The notes under the pieces were generated by a model. It did no database searches, was not told the DNA's origin, and was given only the letters and a program-made list of their open reading frames with translations. Below, in pieces: positions 32,637 through 40,824 of a stretch of 49,551 bases of DNA. The stretch comes from Armatimonadota bacterium (GTDB taxonomy: Bacteria; Armatimonadota; Fimbriimonadia; Fimbriimonadales; Fimbriimonadaceae). The DNA is taken from NCBI GenBank assembly GCA_020438215.1, contig JAGQUX010000021.1, positions 1-49,551 of the forward strand, given 5' to 3'. The position numbers were made by a program, and so were the translations under genes. The number at the start of each line of letters is the position of its first letter. The stretch's first letter is position 1.

Positions 32637-33506
32637 ATGTACCCCCAAGGCGGCGACCCGCAATACGTAGAAAACCAACCCCGGCCCCGTGGCGGTGGAT
32701 GCGGGATGCGCGGGATCATCGCCGTCGGCCTTGTCGTCGTCTCCCTGATCTCGTACTGCAATATGAAGCAGACAAACCCGGTCACCGGCGAGTCTCAGCA
32801 CGTCGCGATGTCCACTTCGCAAGAAGTTGCACTTGGGCTAGAGGCCGCTCCCCAAATGGCGGCACAGCATGGCGGTGAAGTCAAAACTGGTCCGGATGCC
32901 GAGTTGGTTCACGCAATGGGCCAGCACCTTGTTCGCACCTATTTCCGGGATAAAGAAAACCCCTACCGCTTTGAGTTCCATCTGCTCGCCGATGAAAAGG
33001 TCATCAATGCGTTTGCCCTCCCTGGCGGGCAGGTGTTCATCACCCGCGCGCTTTACAACCGCTTAGAAACCGAAGGACAACTCGCCGGCGTGCTTGGCCA
33101 CGAAATTGGGCATGTGATTGAGCGGCATGGAGCCGAGCACATGGCGAAAGCGCAGCTCACGCAAGGGCTCACATCTGCCGCGGCAATGGCTGCCTATGAT
33201 CCCGAAAAACCGGGGACTGCCGCCGCTGCCGCCGTCGCACAGATGGTCGGCAACCTGGTCAATATGAAATACGGTCGCAACGACGAACTCGAGTCCGATG
33301 AATGGGGCATTGATCTCTGCGTGCAAGCGGGCTACGATCCACGCGCGATGATCGGCGTGATGGAAATTCTGGATGAAGCCACAAAGTCTGGTCGTCCGCC
33401 GGAATTCATGTCCTCCCACCCCGATCCGGGCAACCGCATTGGTAGGTTGGAAGAGTTGATTGCCGCCAAGTTTCCGAACGGCGTCCCGCGTGACCTGGAA
33501 CCGTAA
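32637..33506 (+). CDS. M48 family metalloprotease (membrane-anchored)
   Basis: 289 aa. A N-terminal transmembrane helix (GIIAVGLVVVSLISYCN, about 26-42) is followed by a periplasmic M48 domain. HEIGH at 155-159 is the zinc site, and ELESDEWG (about 217-224) supplies the third ligand. LPGGQVFITRALYN and SSHPDPGNRIGRL are family hallmarks. It is BepA/LoiP-like and may degrade misfolded envelope proteins (inference). TAAAAT (32625-32630) is exactly 6 nt before the ATG. The next gene begins at the base after the stop. Confidence 0.92.
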   Translation: MYPQGGDPQYVENQPRPRGGGCGMRGIIAVGLVVVSLISYCNMKQTNPVTGESQHVAMSTSQEVALGLEAAPQMAAQHGGEVKTGPDAELVHAMGQHLVRTYFRDKENPYRFEFHLLADEKVINAFALPGGQVFITRALYNRLETEGQLAGVLGHEIGHVIERHGAEHMAKAQLTQGLTSAAAMAAYDPEKPGTAAAAAVAQMVGNLVNMKYGRNDELESDEWGIDLCVQAGYDPRAMIGVMEILDEATKSGRPPEFMSSHPDPGNRIGRLEELIAAKFPNGVPRDLEP

Positions 33507-34358
33507 ATGCTCAAATTCCTCCGCAACTTCCCTCGGAAAACAGACACTCTGGAAGAGCGTCTGAACCGCATTGGGTTCTTCTACATTCCCAAAACATTTT
33601 TCGAGCGATTGATGTGGCCAATTCTCATGGTAGGTCTCGCCATTGCACTTGCTACACCCCTAGTCCTTCAACTTCAAGACAGTCGCATTGTTGAGCAATT
33701 CCGCACCGAAGGTGCAATCCTGCTTCTTGGAATTTTCATCTCGCTCCCCAGCCTTATCTATCGTTGGTATTGGACACGCTCCACTATCCGTTTAGCGCAG
33801 GGTACTTCACTCACGAATATTGCAATTCTTGTACGTAATGAAAGAAACAAAAATTGGTATGATATGATTTCCAGCCGCCGTGAACACAAGAACCCTTCTG
33901 AGCTGGCAGCAGATTATTGGATCAAAACCAATTACTGGATTGAAAACCCGAATGCTGCGGAGGGATTCATTGAAGTCACAAGCCCGTACGCTGAAACATT
34001 GGCAAAATTGGAAAAATCAACAAATCGTACTATCATCCCGATTGGTGCGATCATGCTGATGAATTTGACATATATGATCGTTGAATCTCTCAAGCTTCTT
34101 TCAGAAGAGCATCTATCAATTATTCACTCCTCACTTTCATGGCAAAACATTCATGTTCCGAGATTGCCTTACTTCCTACTTGTCGTCTCATCTTTTGTTG
34201 CACTTGGATATAAACCACACGGAAGAATCGCAAAAGAAGTCCGAGAGCACATCAAAGACTTGCCCCCCAAGATCGTTACTCTTCTCAACCACGGTGATTA
34301 TCTCAACGTCGCATCTGGAGATTCGGTCGTGCCTCAATCCTCGCCAAACAGCCCCTGA
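33507..34358 (+). CDS. Integral membrane protein of unknown function
   Basis: 283 aa with two TM pairs: LMWPILMVGLAIALATPLVL and AILLLGIFISLPSLIYRWYW, then TIIPIGAIMLMNLTYMIV and YFLLVVSSFVALGY. Between them is a charged region (about 105-165) probably in the cytoplasm. No family recognised. Its ATG follows the M48 stop directly, implying translational coupling, so it may assist the protease. The DNA is noticeably AT-richer than the M48 gene, which hints at a different origin. The 3' end overlaps rmuC by 25 nt. Confidence 0.7.
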   Translation: MLKFLRNFPRKTDTLEERLNRIGFFYIPKTFFERLMWPILMVGLAIALATPLVLQLQDSRIVEQFRTEGAILLLGIFISLPSLIYRWYWTRSTIRLAQGTSLTNIAILVRNERNKNWYDMISSRREHKNPSELAADYWIKTNYWIENPNAAEGFIEVTSPYAETLAKLEKSTNRTIIPIGAIMLMNLTYMIVESLKLLSEEHLSIIHSSLSWQNIHVPRLPYFLLVVSSFVALGYKPHGRIAKEVREHIKDLPPKIVTLLNHGDYLNVASGDSVVPQSSPNSP

Positions 34359-35728
34359 GACTCCAGCTCCGGCAATGACGGAGGTTGCGCCTGCATCTCC
34401 ACCGCCGCAGTATCCGCAATCTCCTTACTGGATTCAATCCCCATTTCCTTGAACCGCTTGAGAGTTGGCACCACCCGCGATTGCAAAGATGCCCCCGCCG
34501 CATTGTAATGCTTCGCCGAATCGTTGATCGCCTTGCCTAGCCGAGCGTAGTGCCCCATCATCACCTCGAACCGGTCGTAAAGCTCAGAGCCCAACTTCTG
34601 AATCCGTTTCGCCTCTTCCGCCAATCTCTCCTGCCGCCAGCCATAGCTAACCGCGCGGAGCAAAGCCAGCAATGTCGAAGGCGTAGCAATGACAACATTC
34701 ACCGCCATTGCATCTTCCAGCAATCCAGGGCGATTTTCTAACGCCACTCGGAATGCTGACTCGCTCGGCACAAACATGATCGTAAAGTCCGGAGCGGAAT
34801 CGATCTTCGCATAATCCCGCTTGCCAAGCACCTTCGCGTGCTCTCCCAGTTTTTTAGCGTGATCAGCAAAAAGAACCCCGCGATTTGCTTCGTTTTCATC
34901 CTCAAGCCCAGAAAGGTACTGCCGCATAGGAGCCTTTGAGTCAATCACCAAGCATCGCCCTCCCGGTAATTTGATTATCATGTCGGGCCGCTGATTCCCT
35001 TCTTCCGTCTGGATCGTGCTCTGAGTTTCGTAGCTCATGTGCTTATCCAGGCCTGCCATTTCAACAACTTGCTCGAGAAGCATTTCTCCCCATTGCCCCG
35101 CCGAACCAGGATCTTGCAGAGCTTTCGTCAAGCGGCTTGTCTCGCGCTGGAGACCAACCTGTTGCTCGCTCAAAGACTTCACTTGCTCCATCAATCCTGA
35201 GTACGCGCCCTGCCGATTCCGCTCCATCAACTGGTTCTGTTCATCAAGAGCTTTGAGTTTCTCGCGCATGGGATCAAGCAGCTTCTCGATCTCCTGACGA
35301 CGCGACTTCTCATCCCCATCGGCGACCTCTTTGTACTGCTTCAGAACCGCGTCGGCCTGCTTGACCATATCTTCGGCGCTCTTCCGAAGTGCCTCATCTG
35401 AAAGCACCTTAAACTGGTTGGACATCTCCTCTTTCGCATCGCTCAAATCCTTAAGCCGCTGAGCATGCGACGCCTCGATCTCATCAATGCGCGTTTGCAG
35501 AGTTCCCACCGTGACTTCCGCCGAACCAAGCTTTCCGGAAAGCTCTTCGTTCTCCGTCTCCAAAACCGAGATCTGCTTCTCCAACTCATCGCGGCGCTGA
35601 GTCCGCTCTTCGAGCTTTGCTTCGATCCCCCCAATCGAAGAAACCCGCTTGCCCCACACCACCCAGGCCACGATCGCCATCCCGATCACGCCCAAAAGTG
35701 CCCCTATCACAACGGAAACAATGTCCAT
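34334..35728 (-). CDS. rmuC: DNA recombination protein RmuC
   Basis: 464 aa. An N-terminal transmembrane helix (VSVVIGALLGVIGMAIVAWVVW) precedes a long coiled coil (about 35-200, e.g. LEERTQRRDELEKQISVLETENEEL) and the RmuC nuclease-like core. Hallmarks are GQWGEMLLEQVVEMAG, RPDMIIKLPGGRCLVIDSKAP and FVPSESAF. It limits chromosome rearrangements at short inverted repeats in E. coli. The start at 35728 has GATACT exactly 6 nt upstream; the longer frame to 35869 is antisense to prpB. The 3' end overlaps the membrane-protein gene by 25 nt. Confidence 0.92.
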   Translation of the reverse strand: MDIVSVVIGALLGVIGMAIVAWVVWGKRVSSIGGIEAKLEERTQRRDELEKQISVLETENEELSGKLGSAEVTVGTLQTRIDEIEASHAQRLKDLSDAKEEMSNQFKVLSDEALRKSAEDMVKQADAVLKQYKEVADGDEKSRRQEIEKLLDPMREKLKALDEQNQLMERNRQGAYSGLMEQVKSLSEQQVGLQRETSRLTKALQDPGSAGQWGEMLLEQVVEMAGLDKHMSYETQSTIQTEEGNQRPDMIIKLPGGRCLVIDSKAPMRQYLSGLEDENEANRGVLFADHAKKLGEHAKVLGKRDYAKIDSAPDFTIMFVPSESAFRVALENRPGLLEDAMAVNVVIATPSTLLALLRAVSYGWRQERLAEEAKRIQKLGSELYDRFEVMMGHYARLGKAINDSAKHYNAAGASLQSRVVPTLKRFKEMGIESSKEIADTAAVEMQAQPPSLPELESQGLFGED

Positions 35729-35798
35729 TTGTCTAGTATCCCTGGAAAACCACCCCGAAAGAAACCAGCCCTCCCCACCCAGAGGGTAACTTTTCCTC

Positions 35799-36689
35799 AT
35801 GCTCAATCCCCCGCTCAAGAAGCCCGGCCAGATTCTCCGCGAGATGTGGAAGGAAGAGATCGTTGTCATGCCTGGAGCATTCTCAGCGCTTTCGGCCCTT
35901 GCTGCTTATAAGCAAGGCGCAAAGGCGGTCTATCTCAGCGGCGGTGCGATCACCAATAACGTTACCGGCCTCCCCGACATTGCGCTGATCACTCTCGAGG
36001 AGATGTCAGGAACAGCGGCTCGGGCATGCCAGGTGGCTCCTGTCCCCATCATCTGCGATGCCGATACCGGCTTCGGGGAAGCCTGGAACACTGCTCGCAC
36101 CGTGATCGAAATGGAGCGCGCGGGGCTCGCGGGAATCCATCTGGAAGATCAAGTGAGCCCAAAACGCTGTGGTCACCTGGATGGAAAAGCCGTCATCCCC
36201 ACCGACCACATGCTCACCAAAATCCGAGCTGCGGTGGATTCCAAGTCCGACCCTAGCTTCCTCATCATCGCCCGCACCGATGCCCGCAATGTCGAAGGGG
36301 TGGAATCTGCCATCGACCGCGCCAAAGCCTACGTTGATGCCGGAGCCGATGCCATCTTCCCCGAAGGACTCCACAGTGAAGAGGAATTTGCGGCTTTCCG
36401 GGAAGGACTCCCCGGAGTCCCTCTCCTTGCCAACATGACCGAATTCGGCAAGACTCCGCTTATCACCGCCGCGCAATTCCACAACCTCGGCTACCAGATG
36501 GTCATCTTCCCTGTGACAGCCCTACGCGTGATGCTCAAACGAATCAATGAGTTCTATTCCGATCTCCTCACCACCGGCACCCAGGCCGATTGGATGGAAA
36601 AGATGGTGACTCGCGCTGAGCTCTATGATGTCATCGACTACCCGGACTTTACGTCCCAGGATGAAACCTGGTCTCGGAACGCGGAATAA
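35799..36689 (+). CDS. prpB: Methylisocitrate lyase (isocitrate lyase/PEP mutase family)
   Basis: 296 aa. The TIM-barrel lyase signature KRCGH (SPKRCGHLDG) carries the catalytic Cys. PIICDADTGFGEAWN holds metal-binding acids, and the helix-swap C-terminus is present. It splits 2-methylisocitrate into pyruvate and succinate in the methylcitrate cycle of propionate use. TAACTT (35787-35792) is exactly 6 nt before the ATG. The partner synthase is at 38509, with a 530-aa secreted protein gene between them; prpD/acnD is not in the window. A general PEP-mutase-family lyase is the alternative. Confidence 0.9.
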   Translation: MLNPPLKKPGQILREMWKEEIVVMPGAFSALSALAAYKQGAKAVYLSGGAITNNVTGLPDIALITLEEMSGTAARACQVAPVPIICDADTGFGEAWNTARTVIEMERAGLAGIHLEDQVSPKRCGHLDGKAVIPTDHMLTKIRAAVDSKSDPSFLIIARTDARNVEGVESAIDRAKAYVDAGADAIFPEGLHSEEEFAAFREGLPGVPLLANMTEFGKTPLITAAQFHNLGYQMVIFPVTALRVMLKRINEFYSDLLTTGTQADWMEKMVTRAELYDVIDYPDFTSQDETWSRNAE

Positions 36690-36724
36690 TCCCCCTCGTC
36701 TAATGGGGTGTGGAGGTGAAACAC

Positions 36725-38317
36725 ATGACAACCCAAATCAAACTTTCGGTCATCGGTCTCTCGGTGCTCAGTTTTGCGAGCATTGCGAGCGCAGACTCGC
36801 TCAACGGCTTTTACCGCCGTGGTGACAGTGTCCAAGACCTGCGCGGGGCAGAATGGAAGACCTCCTTCGACCGCCGGGAAATCGGCATCACCATCGGCCG
36901 AGAAACCTACATCGGAACTCACAATTTCCGAGGTGATCTCTATAACGATATCTCCGGCGAAATCCGCGTCAGCTTGAACCAAATGAACAGCGAGCGGTTC
37001 CGGGGCAATGCAGTGCTGCGCCTCAACCGCGGCGAAATCGAGTTCCTCTCCATCGACGGCGACTTCGGACGAGACAAATACGTCGTGCGGGGGGCAAGCC
37101 CTTCCCGAGGAATGGGCATGGATCAATCCGTCGAATATTGGACGGATTCCACCCTCAGCGGCGACCGACGATCCCAAGTCCGTAACGTCAAGTTCCAATA
37201 CAAGGGCGACAACCGTTTCTGGATGGAAGGCGATTCCAATAACGGACGCTGGACAGCCGAAGGCTTCTGGTTTGACGAAAACCGATCCGGCAAATTCCCG
37301 AACAAGGTTTATCTCACCAAGTTCTCTGAGCCTGGCCTTGGCAACGGCAACGGCGATGGCTCCGTCACCTTCCGAGGCGTTCGTGACATTGACCCCTACC
37401 GCACCAACTGGAACGATATTGATGGCTTCGACCTCCGTTTCGATAAGTTCGGTGCACGCTATGATGTCCGCCTGAATGGTCGCCTAGAATCCAGCCGATT
37501 TGGCAACAACGGAAACTTTGGCAATCCTGGCAACTTCGGACAACCGTTCCAACTCACCCACACCTTCCGCACGGATGACAAAGTGGAATGGACGGAGTTC
37601 CGCAACGGGCGCGAAGTCCGCAAACTCCGCTACGACAACTCAGAAATCCGTGTCTTCCTACAACGTGATGGACGTGGTGCGATCAACGTGAACTCAGCCC
37701 GAGAGCCAGCAACAATCCCCGTCAATTGGACATGGGATGGCAATCGTGTCAAGCTCAGTTCCAGTGATCGGAGCACCCGTCTCGATGGCTGGGTTGATCT
37801 CACCGATGACCGACGCTACGTCGAACGGCTGAGCCTCAACACAACCTACGATGGCTACGGCAACATGTCATACCGAACAGTCATTGATGCACGCCCCGAC
37901 AACCGACGCAACGACCCTCGTTTCAACGACGGGTACCGACCTGGTACCGGCGACATTGGCGGCCCAATCGAACTCCCTCAAGGGTTCAAACTCGACACCG
38001 CTGAAAAGGGTGAAGGTCGTATGCAACTCGGTCGCCGCGAAGATGAAAGCGTCAATCAAGTCAAAGTCCGGCTGACTTCCGATGGCAAAGCCTATATCGA
38101 AGTCCGCGCAGACCGCATCCATAAGTTCGAAGGAACCTGGTCTCGAGGTCGAAACCTCACCATCAACCTCCGACTGAACGAGATGGACAATCGACGTGGC
38201 TCCGCAACTGGCGTGGTCGAAATCACCCGCGAGCGACGCTCCTTCTCCGCAATCTCCTTCCAAGGATCATTCGGCGAAAGCATCCGCGTTGACTTCCAAG
38301 ACAACGGACGACGATAA
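36725..38317 (+). CDS. Large secreted protein of unknown function
   Basis: 530 aa. A signal peptide (QIKLSVIGLSVLSFASIASA) precedes an Arg/Asn/Gly/Asp-rich, beta-rich mature chain. Several stretches resemble each other in pattern (EIGITIGRETYIGTHNF; RDIDPYRTNWNDIDGFDL; VKVRLTSDGKAYIEVR), which suggests repeated beta-sandwich units, and there is a short low-complexity stretch FGNNGNFGNPGNFGQPF. No family recognised. The SD GGAGGTG (36712-36718) is 6 nt before ATG 36725. It lies between prpB and the synthase, but a hairpin after it suggests its own transcript. Confidence 0.75.
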   Translation: MTTQIKLSVIGLSVLSFASIASADSLNGFYRRGDSVQDLRGAEWKTSFDRREIGITIGRETYIGTHNFRGDLYNDISGEIRVSLNQMNSERFRGNAVLRLNRGEIEFLSIDGDFGRDKYVVRGASPSRGMGMDQSVEYWTDSTLSGDRRSQVRNVKFQYKGDNRFWMEGDSNNGRWTAEGFWFDENRSGKFPNKVYLTKFSEPGLGNGNGDGSVTFRGVRDIDPYRTNWNDIDGFDLRFDKFGARYDVRLNGRLESSRFGNNGNFGNPGNFGQPFQLTHTFRTDDKVEWTEFRNGREVRKLRYDNSEIRVFLQRDGRGAINVNSAREPATIPVNWTWDGNRVKLSSSDRSTRLDGWVDLTDDRRYVERLSLNTTYDGYGNMSYRTVIDARPDNRRNDPRFNDGYRPGTGDIGGPIELPQGFKLDTAEKGEGRMQLGRREDESVNQVKVRLTSDGKAYIEVRADRIHKFEGTWSRGRNLTINLRLNEMDNRRGSATGVVEITRERRSFSAISFQGSFGESIRVDFQDNGRR

Positions 38318-38332
38318 TCGCCCTGACTCCAA

Positions 38333-38365
38333 GCCGCTTGGCCCAGCAACCCTGGGCTGAGCGGC
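38333..38365 (+). terminator. Long hairpin after secreted-protein gene
   Basis: GCCGCT-TG-GCCCAG, a 5-nt loop, then CTGGGC-TG-AGCGGC: two stem blocks with a symmetric TG/TG internal loop. No U-run follows, so factor-independent termination is uncertain; it could instead protect the 3' end of the message. Confidence 0.5.
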
Positions 38366-38508
38366 TGACCATCCCAGGCCCCACCAAAAACCCAAACTCT
38401 CCGTAGGTAGAATCGAACCAAGATCGAATTCCTCCGCGTCGCAATGCCCGGGCCGAGAAATAAACAAGCCCAAAACCGCGTAGATTCGGATGGATAAAGA
38501 GCGAAATC

Positions 38509-39654
38509 ATGAGCGCGACTACGTACGAAAATTACAGCCCCGGACTCCAAGGCGTCATCGGTGGCATCACATCAGTTTCCAAAATCACAGTTGAAGAAAG
38601 CCGACTGGAATATCGTGGCTACAATGTCCACGATCTCGCATCCAAGGGTTCATTTGAAGAAACTGCCTATCTCCTTCTGAAAGGCAAACTCCCAACCCAG
38701 GCCGAACTCGATGAGTTCAACGCCACCCTGGATGCAGAACGAGCAATACCCAGCCAAGTCGTTGATGCTCTTCGCGCTTGCGCACCGGGCACCCACCCGA
38801 TGGACATGCTCAAGGCCGCATACAGCGTGCTAGCTGGCTACGATCCGGAATACGATCAAGAAGATCCGACCGATCACGAAGTCAATGTTCGCAAAGCGAT
38901 CCGCATCCTTGCTAAAGCTCCGGCCATTGTCACTGCGGCATACCGAGTAGCAAACGGGAAAGACCCCATCGCTCCGAAGAGTGGTCTCCGCACCGCCGCG
39001 AACTTCCTTTACATGCTCCACGGCGAAGAGCAAGATGAGTACACCGAGTTGGTCATGGATGCCAGCCTCACTCTCTACGCTGAGCACACTTTCAACGCTT
39101 CGACCTTTGCTTGCCGAGTCACCGTCGCAACTCTCAGCGACATTTACAGCGGCATCGTCACCGGAATTGGCACTCTCAAAGGCCCTCTCCACGGTGGCGC
39201 GAATGAAGAGGCAATGGCAATGCTCCTCGAAGTCGGCTCCCCAGAAAATGCGGAAGCTTGGATTCGAGATGCACTGGCTACCAAGAAAAAGATCATGGGC
39301 TTCGGTCACCGCGAATACAAAGTCGGTGACGGTCGCGCAATCTATCTGACCGAAGTTGCTAAGGAAATCGGACGACGCAAAGGTAACACCAAGTGGGGCG
39401 ATATCGCCGACATCATGGAAAAAGTGATGCGCGAAGAAAAGAACATCTACCCGAACGTAGACTTCCCCGCCGCTTACGCGTACTACCTGCTCGGTATCCC
39501 CATCGAGCTTTACACTCCGATCTTCGTGATGGCTCGTGTGTCTGGATGGTCTGCTCACGCAATTGAGCAGCTGGATAATAACCGACTCATCCGACCAAGC
39601 TGCATCTACGAAGGCGATCTCGACAAAGCCTACGTAGAAATCCAAAACCGCTAA
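38509..39654 (+). CDS. Citrate synthase / 2-methylcitrate synthase
   Basis: 381 aa, the size of the small single-domain PrpC/MmgD-type synthases. Catalytic motifs: GPLHGGANEEAM (His), GFGHREYKVGDGRA (His) and LLGIPIELYTPIFVMARVSGW. It condenses acetyl-CoA or propionyl-CoA with oxaloacetate. Proximity of prpB argues for 2-methylcitrate synthase activity, but the enzyme could serve the TCA cycle. No good SD; TAGATT lies 22 nt before the ATG. A strong terminator follows. Confidence 0.92.
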   Translation: MSATTYENYSPGLQGVIGGITSVSKITVEESRLEYRGYNVHDLASKGSFEETAYLLLKGKLPTQAELDEFNATLDAERAIPSQVVDALRACAPGTHPMDMLKAAYSVLAGYDPEYDQEDPTDHEVNVRKAIRILAKAPAIVTAAYRVANGKDPIAPKSGLRTAANFLYMLHGEEQDEYTELVMDASLTLYAEHTFNASTFACRVTVATLSDIYSGIVTGIGTLKGPLHGGANEEAMAMLLEVGSPENAEAWIRDALATKKKIMGFGHREYKVGDGRAIYLTEVAKEIGRRKGNTKWGDIADIMEKVMREEKNIYPNVDFPAAYAYYLLGIPIELYTPIFVMARVSGWSAHAIEQLDNNRLIRPSCIYEGDLDKAYVEIQNR

Positions 39655-39676
39655 GCTTTCATAGCTTTTCGATCTC

Positions 39677-39712
39677 AAGACCTCAGCGATTATCGCTGGG
39701 GTCTTTTCTTGT
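39677..39712 (+). terminator. Rho-independent terminator after citrate synthase
   Basis: AAGACCTCAGCGAT (39677-39690) pairs with ATCGCTGGGGTCTT (39692-39705), with a long stem and short ATTAT-type loop, followed by TTCTTG. It separates the host gene from the phage module. Confidence 0.85.
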
Positions 39713-39766
39713 TTTCGTAGCAAATCATCTTTTGCAATCGTTCATCCCAAGCGAAAGGGGAGAGCA

Positions 39767-39973
39767 ATGACCGAAATCGCATGGGAGAAAGTTATCGAAG
39801 GGGGAGCATGGGCTGTCGTGGCCGTCATCCTCATCCACCAGATCTTAAGAGCGTGGATAACCGACCGGCAAATCCTACACGAGTTGCTGACTGGATTCCG
39901 CTCCGCAATCGAGGACTTGCGTGATGCGATCAACGCCATGCGCTCGGAATTGGGAGAGAAACACAAATCATGA
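39767..39973 (+). CDS. Small phage membrane protein (XhlA/holin-associated type)
   Basis: 68 aa. One transmembrane helix (GGAWAVVAVILIHQIL) is followed by an amphipathic, coiled-coil-like tail (LHELLTGFRSAIEDLRDAINAMRSEL). This resembles XhlA-type hemolysin proteins or small holin partners near phage lysis genes. The SD GGGGAG lies ahead of the ATG. It overlaps the next gene by 4 nt (ATGA). It is the first gene of a compact operon up to TerL. Confidence 0.62.
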   Translation: MTEIAWEKVIEGGAWAVVAVILIHQILRAWITDRQILHELLTGFRSAIEDLRDAINAMRSELGEKHKS

Positions 39974-40161
39974 AACAAGACTGGATTTGGATGGTGGCTA
40001 CTGGCCTCGTCACCGCAATAGCAACCGACTATCACGCATTCTGGAAATCAAAGCAGAACGATCCGAGTGCCCTGTTTGATTGGGGTTTAGCCTTCAAACG
40101 TGCACTCATCGGGGTGCTTTCTGGTGGTGGGTTCGCTGCCGCCCTGGTCGGAGGTCAATAA
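39970..40161 (+). CDS. Small phage membrane protein (possible holin)
   Basis: 63 aa. Two hydrophobic segments (IWMVATGLVTAIATDY; ALIGVLSGGGFAAALVGG) are separated by a charged loop (KSKQNDPSALFDW). The size, two TM segments and position in the module fit a phage holin, but the sequence alone is not diagnostic. It overlaps the upstream stop (ATGA). Confidence 0.58.
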   Translation: MKQDWIWMVATGLVTAIATDYHAFWKSKQNDPSALFDWGLAFKRALIGVLSGGGFAAALVGGQ

Positions 40162-40163
40162 CA

Positions 40164-40412
40164 GTGGACCTCATACTGGGGCGGCTCGGGCTGAACGGAT
40201 CGAGCATCAAGTTGGCGTATCTTCTCGGGCGCGACACAGGCCGCAAGTTCTTACGAGGGGCATTGATCTTCCCAGGAATTCGCATCGCCGATCTCCGGAA
40301 GGTGGCAGAAAAACAGGACGCACCGATCGAAGAGCTGATCGCCAAACGCGACCACATGCTCGATGGCATGATCGACTTTCTCGAAGAAATGCTCGATCTC
40401 GACGACGACTAA
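40164..40412 (+). CDS. Small phage-module protein of unknown function
   Basis: 82 aa from a GTG at 40164, chosen because GGAGG lies 9 nt upstream; the open frame extends further without a better start. Polar, alpha-helical and ends in an acidic run (EEMLDLDDD). No family recognised. It lies between the holin-like gene and the terminase small subunit, so it is probably part of the same operon. Confidence 0.55.
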   Translation: MDLILGRLGLNGSSIKLAYLLGRDTGRKFLRGALIFPGIRIADLRKVAEKQDAPIEELIAKRDHMLDGMIDFLEEMLDLDDD

Positions 40413-40434
40413 AAATCCAAAGAGGGGGAATCAA

Positions 40435-40824
40435 ATGGGGAGAGAAACTAAGCGTTCGCGCACTTACAGCGCGGACGTTGCTGAGGAAATCTGTAATCGC
40501 CTGGCCCGCGGGGAGAGCCTCAAGGAGATTTGCCGTGAGGAGCAAATGCCTTCCGAGGCAACCATTTACCGCTGGCTCATGCCGGGCGGCGAGCTTCATG
40601 TCCCCGAGTTTCTCGTCCAATATCGCACCGCGCGCCAATGGCAACAAGAAAGCTTGATGGAACGCCTTATGGAAGTCGCCGAAGATTCAAGCCTTACTGC
40701 CGAACATCGCAAAGCCCGCATGGATGCAATCAAGGCATGGGCTTCCAAGCTAGAAGCAAAGCGATACGGACAACAAAACAAATCAAAACCTCAAGAAATC
40801 CGGGTGGTTTACGATGATCAGTGA
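40435..40824 (+). CDS. Phage terminase small subunit
   Basis: 129 aa. An N-terminal helix-turn-helix (AEEICNRLARGESLKEICREEQMPSEATIYRWL) is followed by a conserved TARQWQQESLMERLMEVAED region and a Lys-rich C-terminal tail. This is the TerS DNA-binding subunit that recognises phage DNA for packaging. SD AGAGGGGGAA just upstream. It overlaps the TerL start by 11 nt, the usual phage order. Confidence 0.85.
   Translation: MGRETKRSRTYSADVAEEICNRLARGESLKEICREEQMPSEATIYRWLMPGGELHVPEFLVQYRTARQWQQESLMERLMEVAEDSSLTAEHRKARMDAIKAWASKLEAKRYGQQNKSKPQEIRVVYDDQ

Noticed and set aside
38830-39723. Minus-strand ORF (297 aa) opposite citrate synthase
   Set aside because: It is a shadow of a clear citrate synthase and runs through its terminator.
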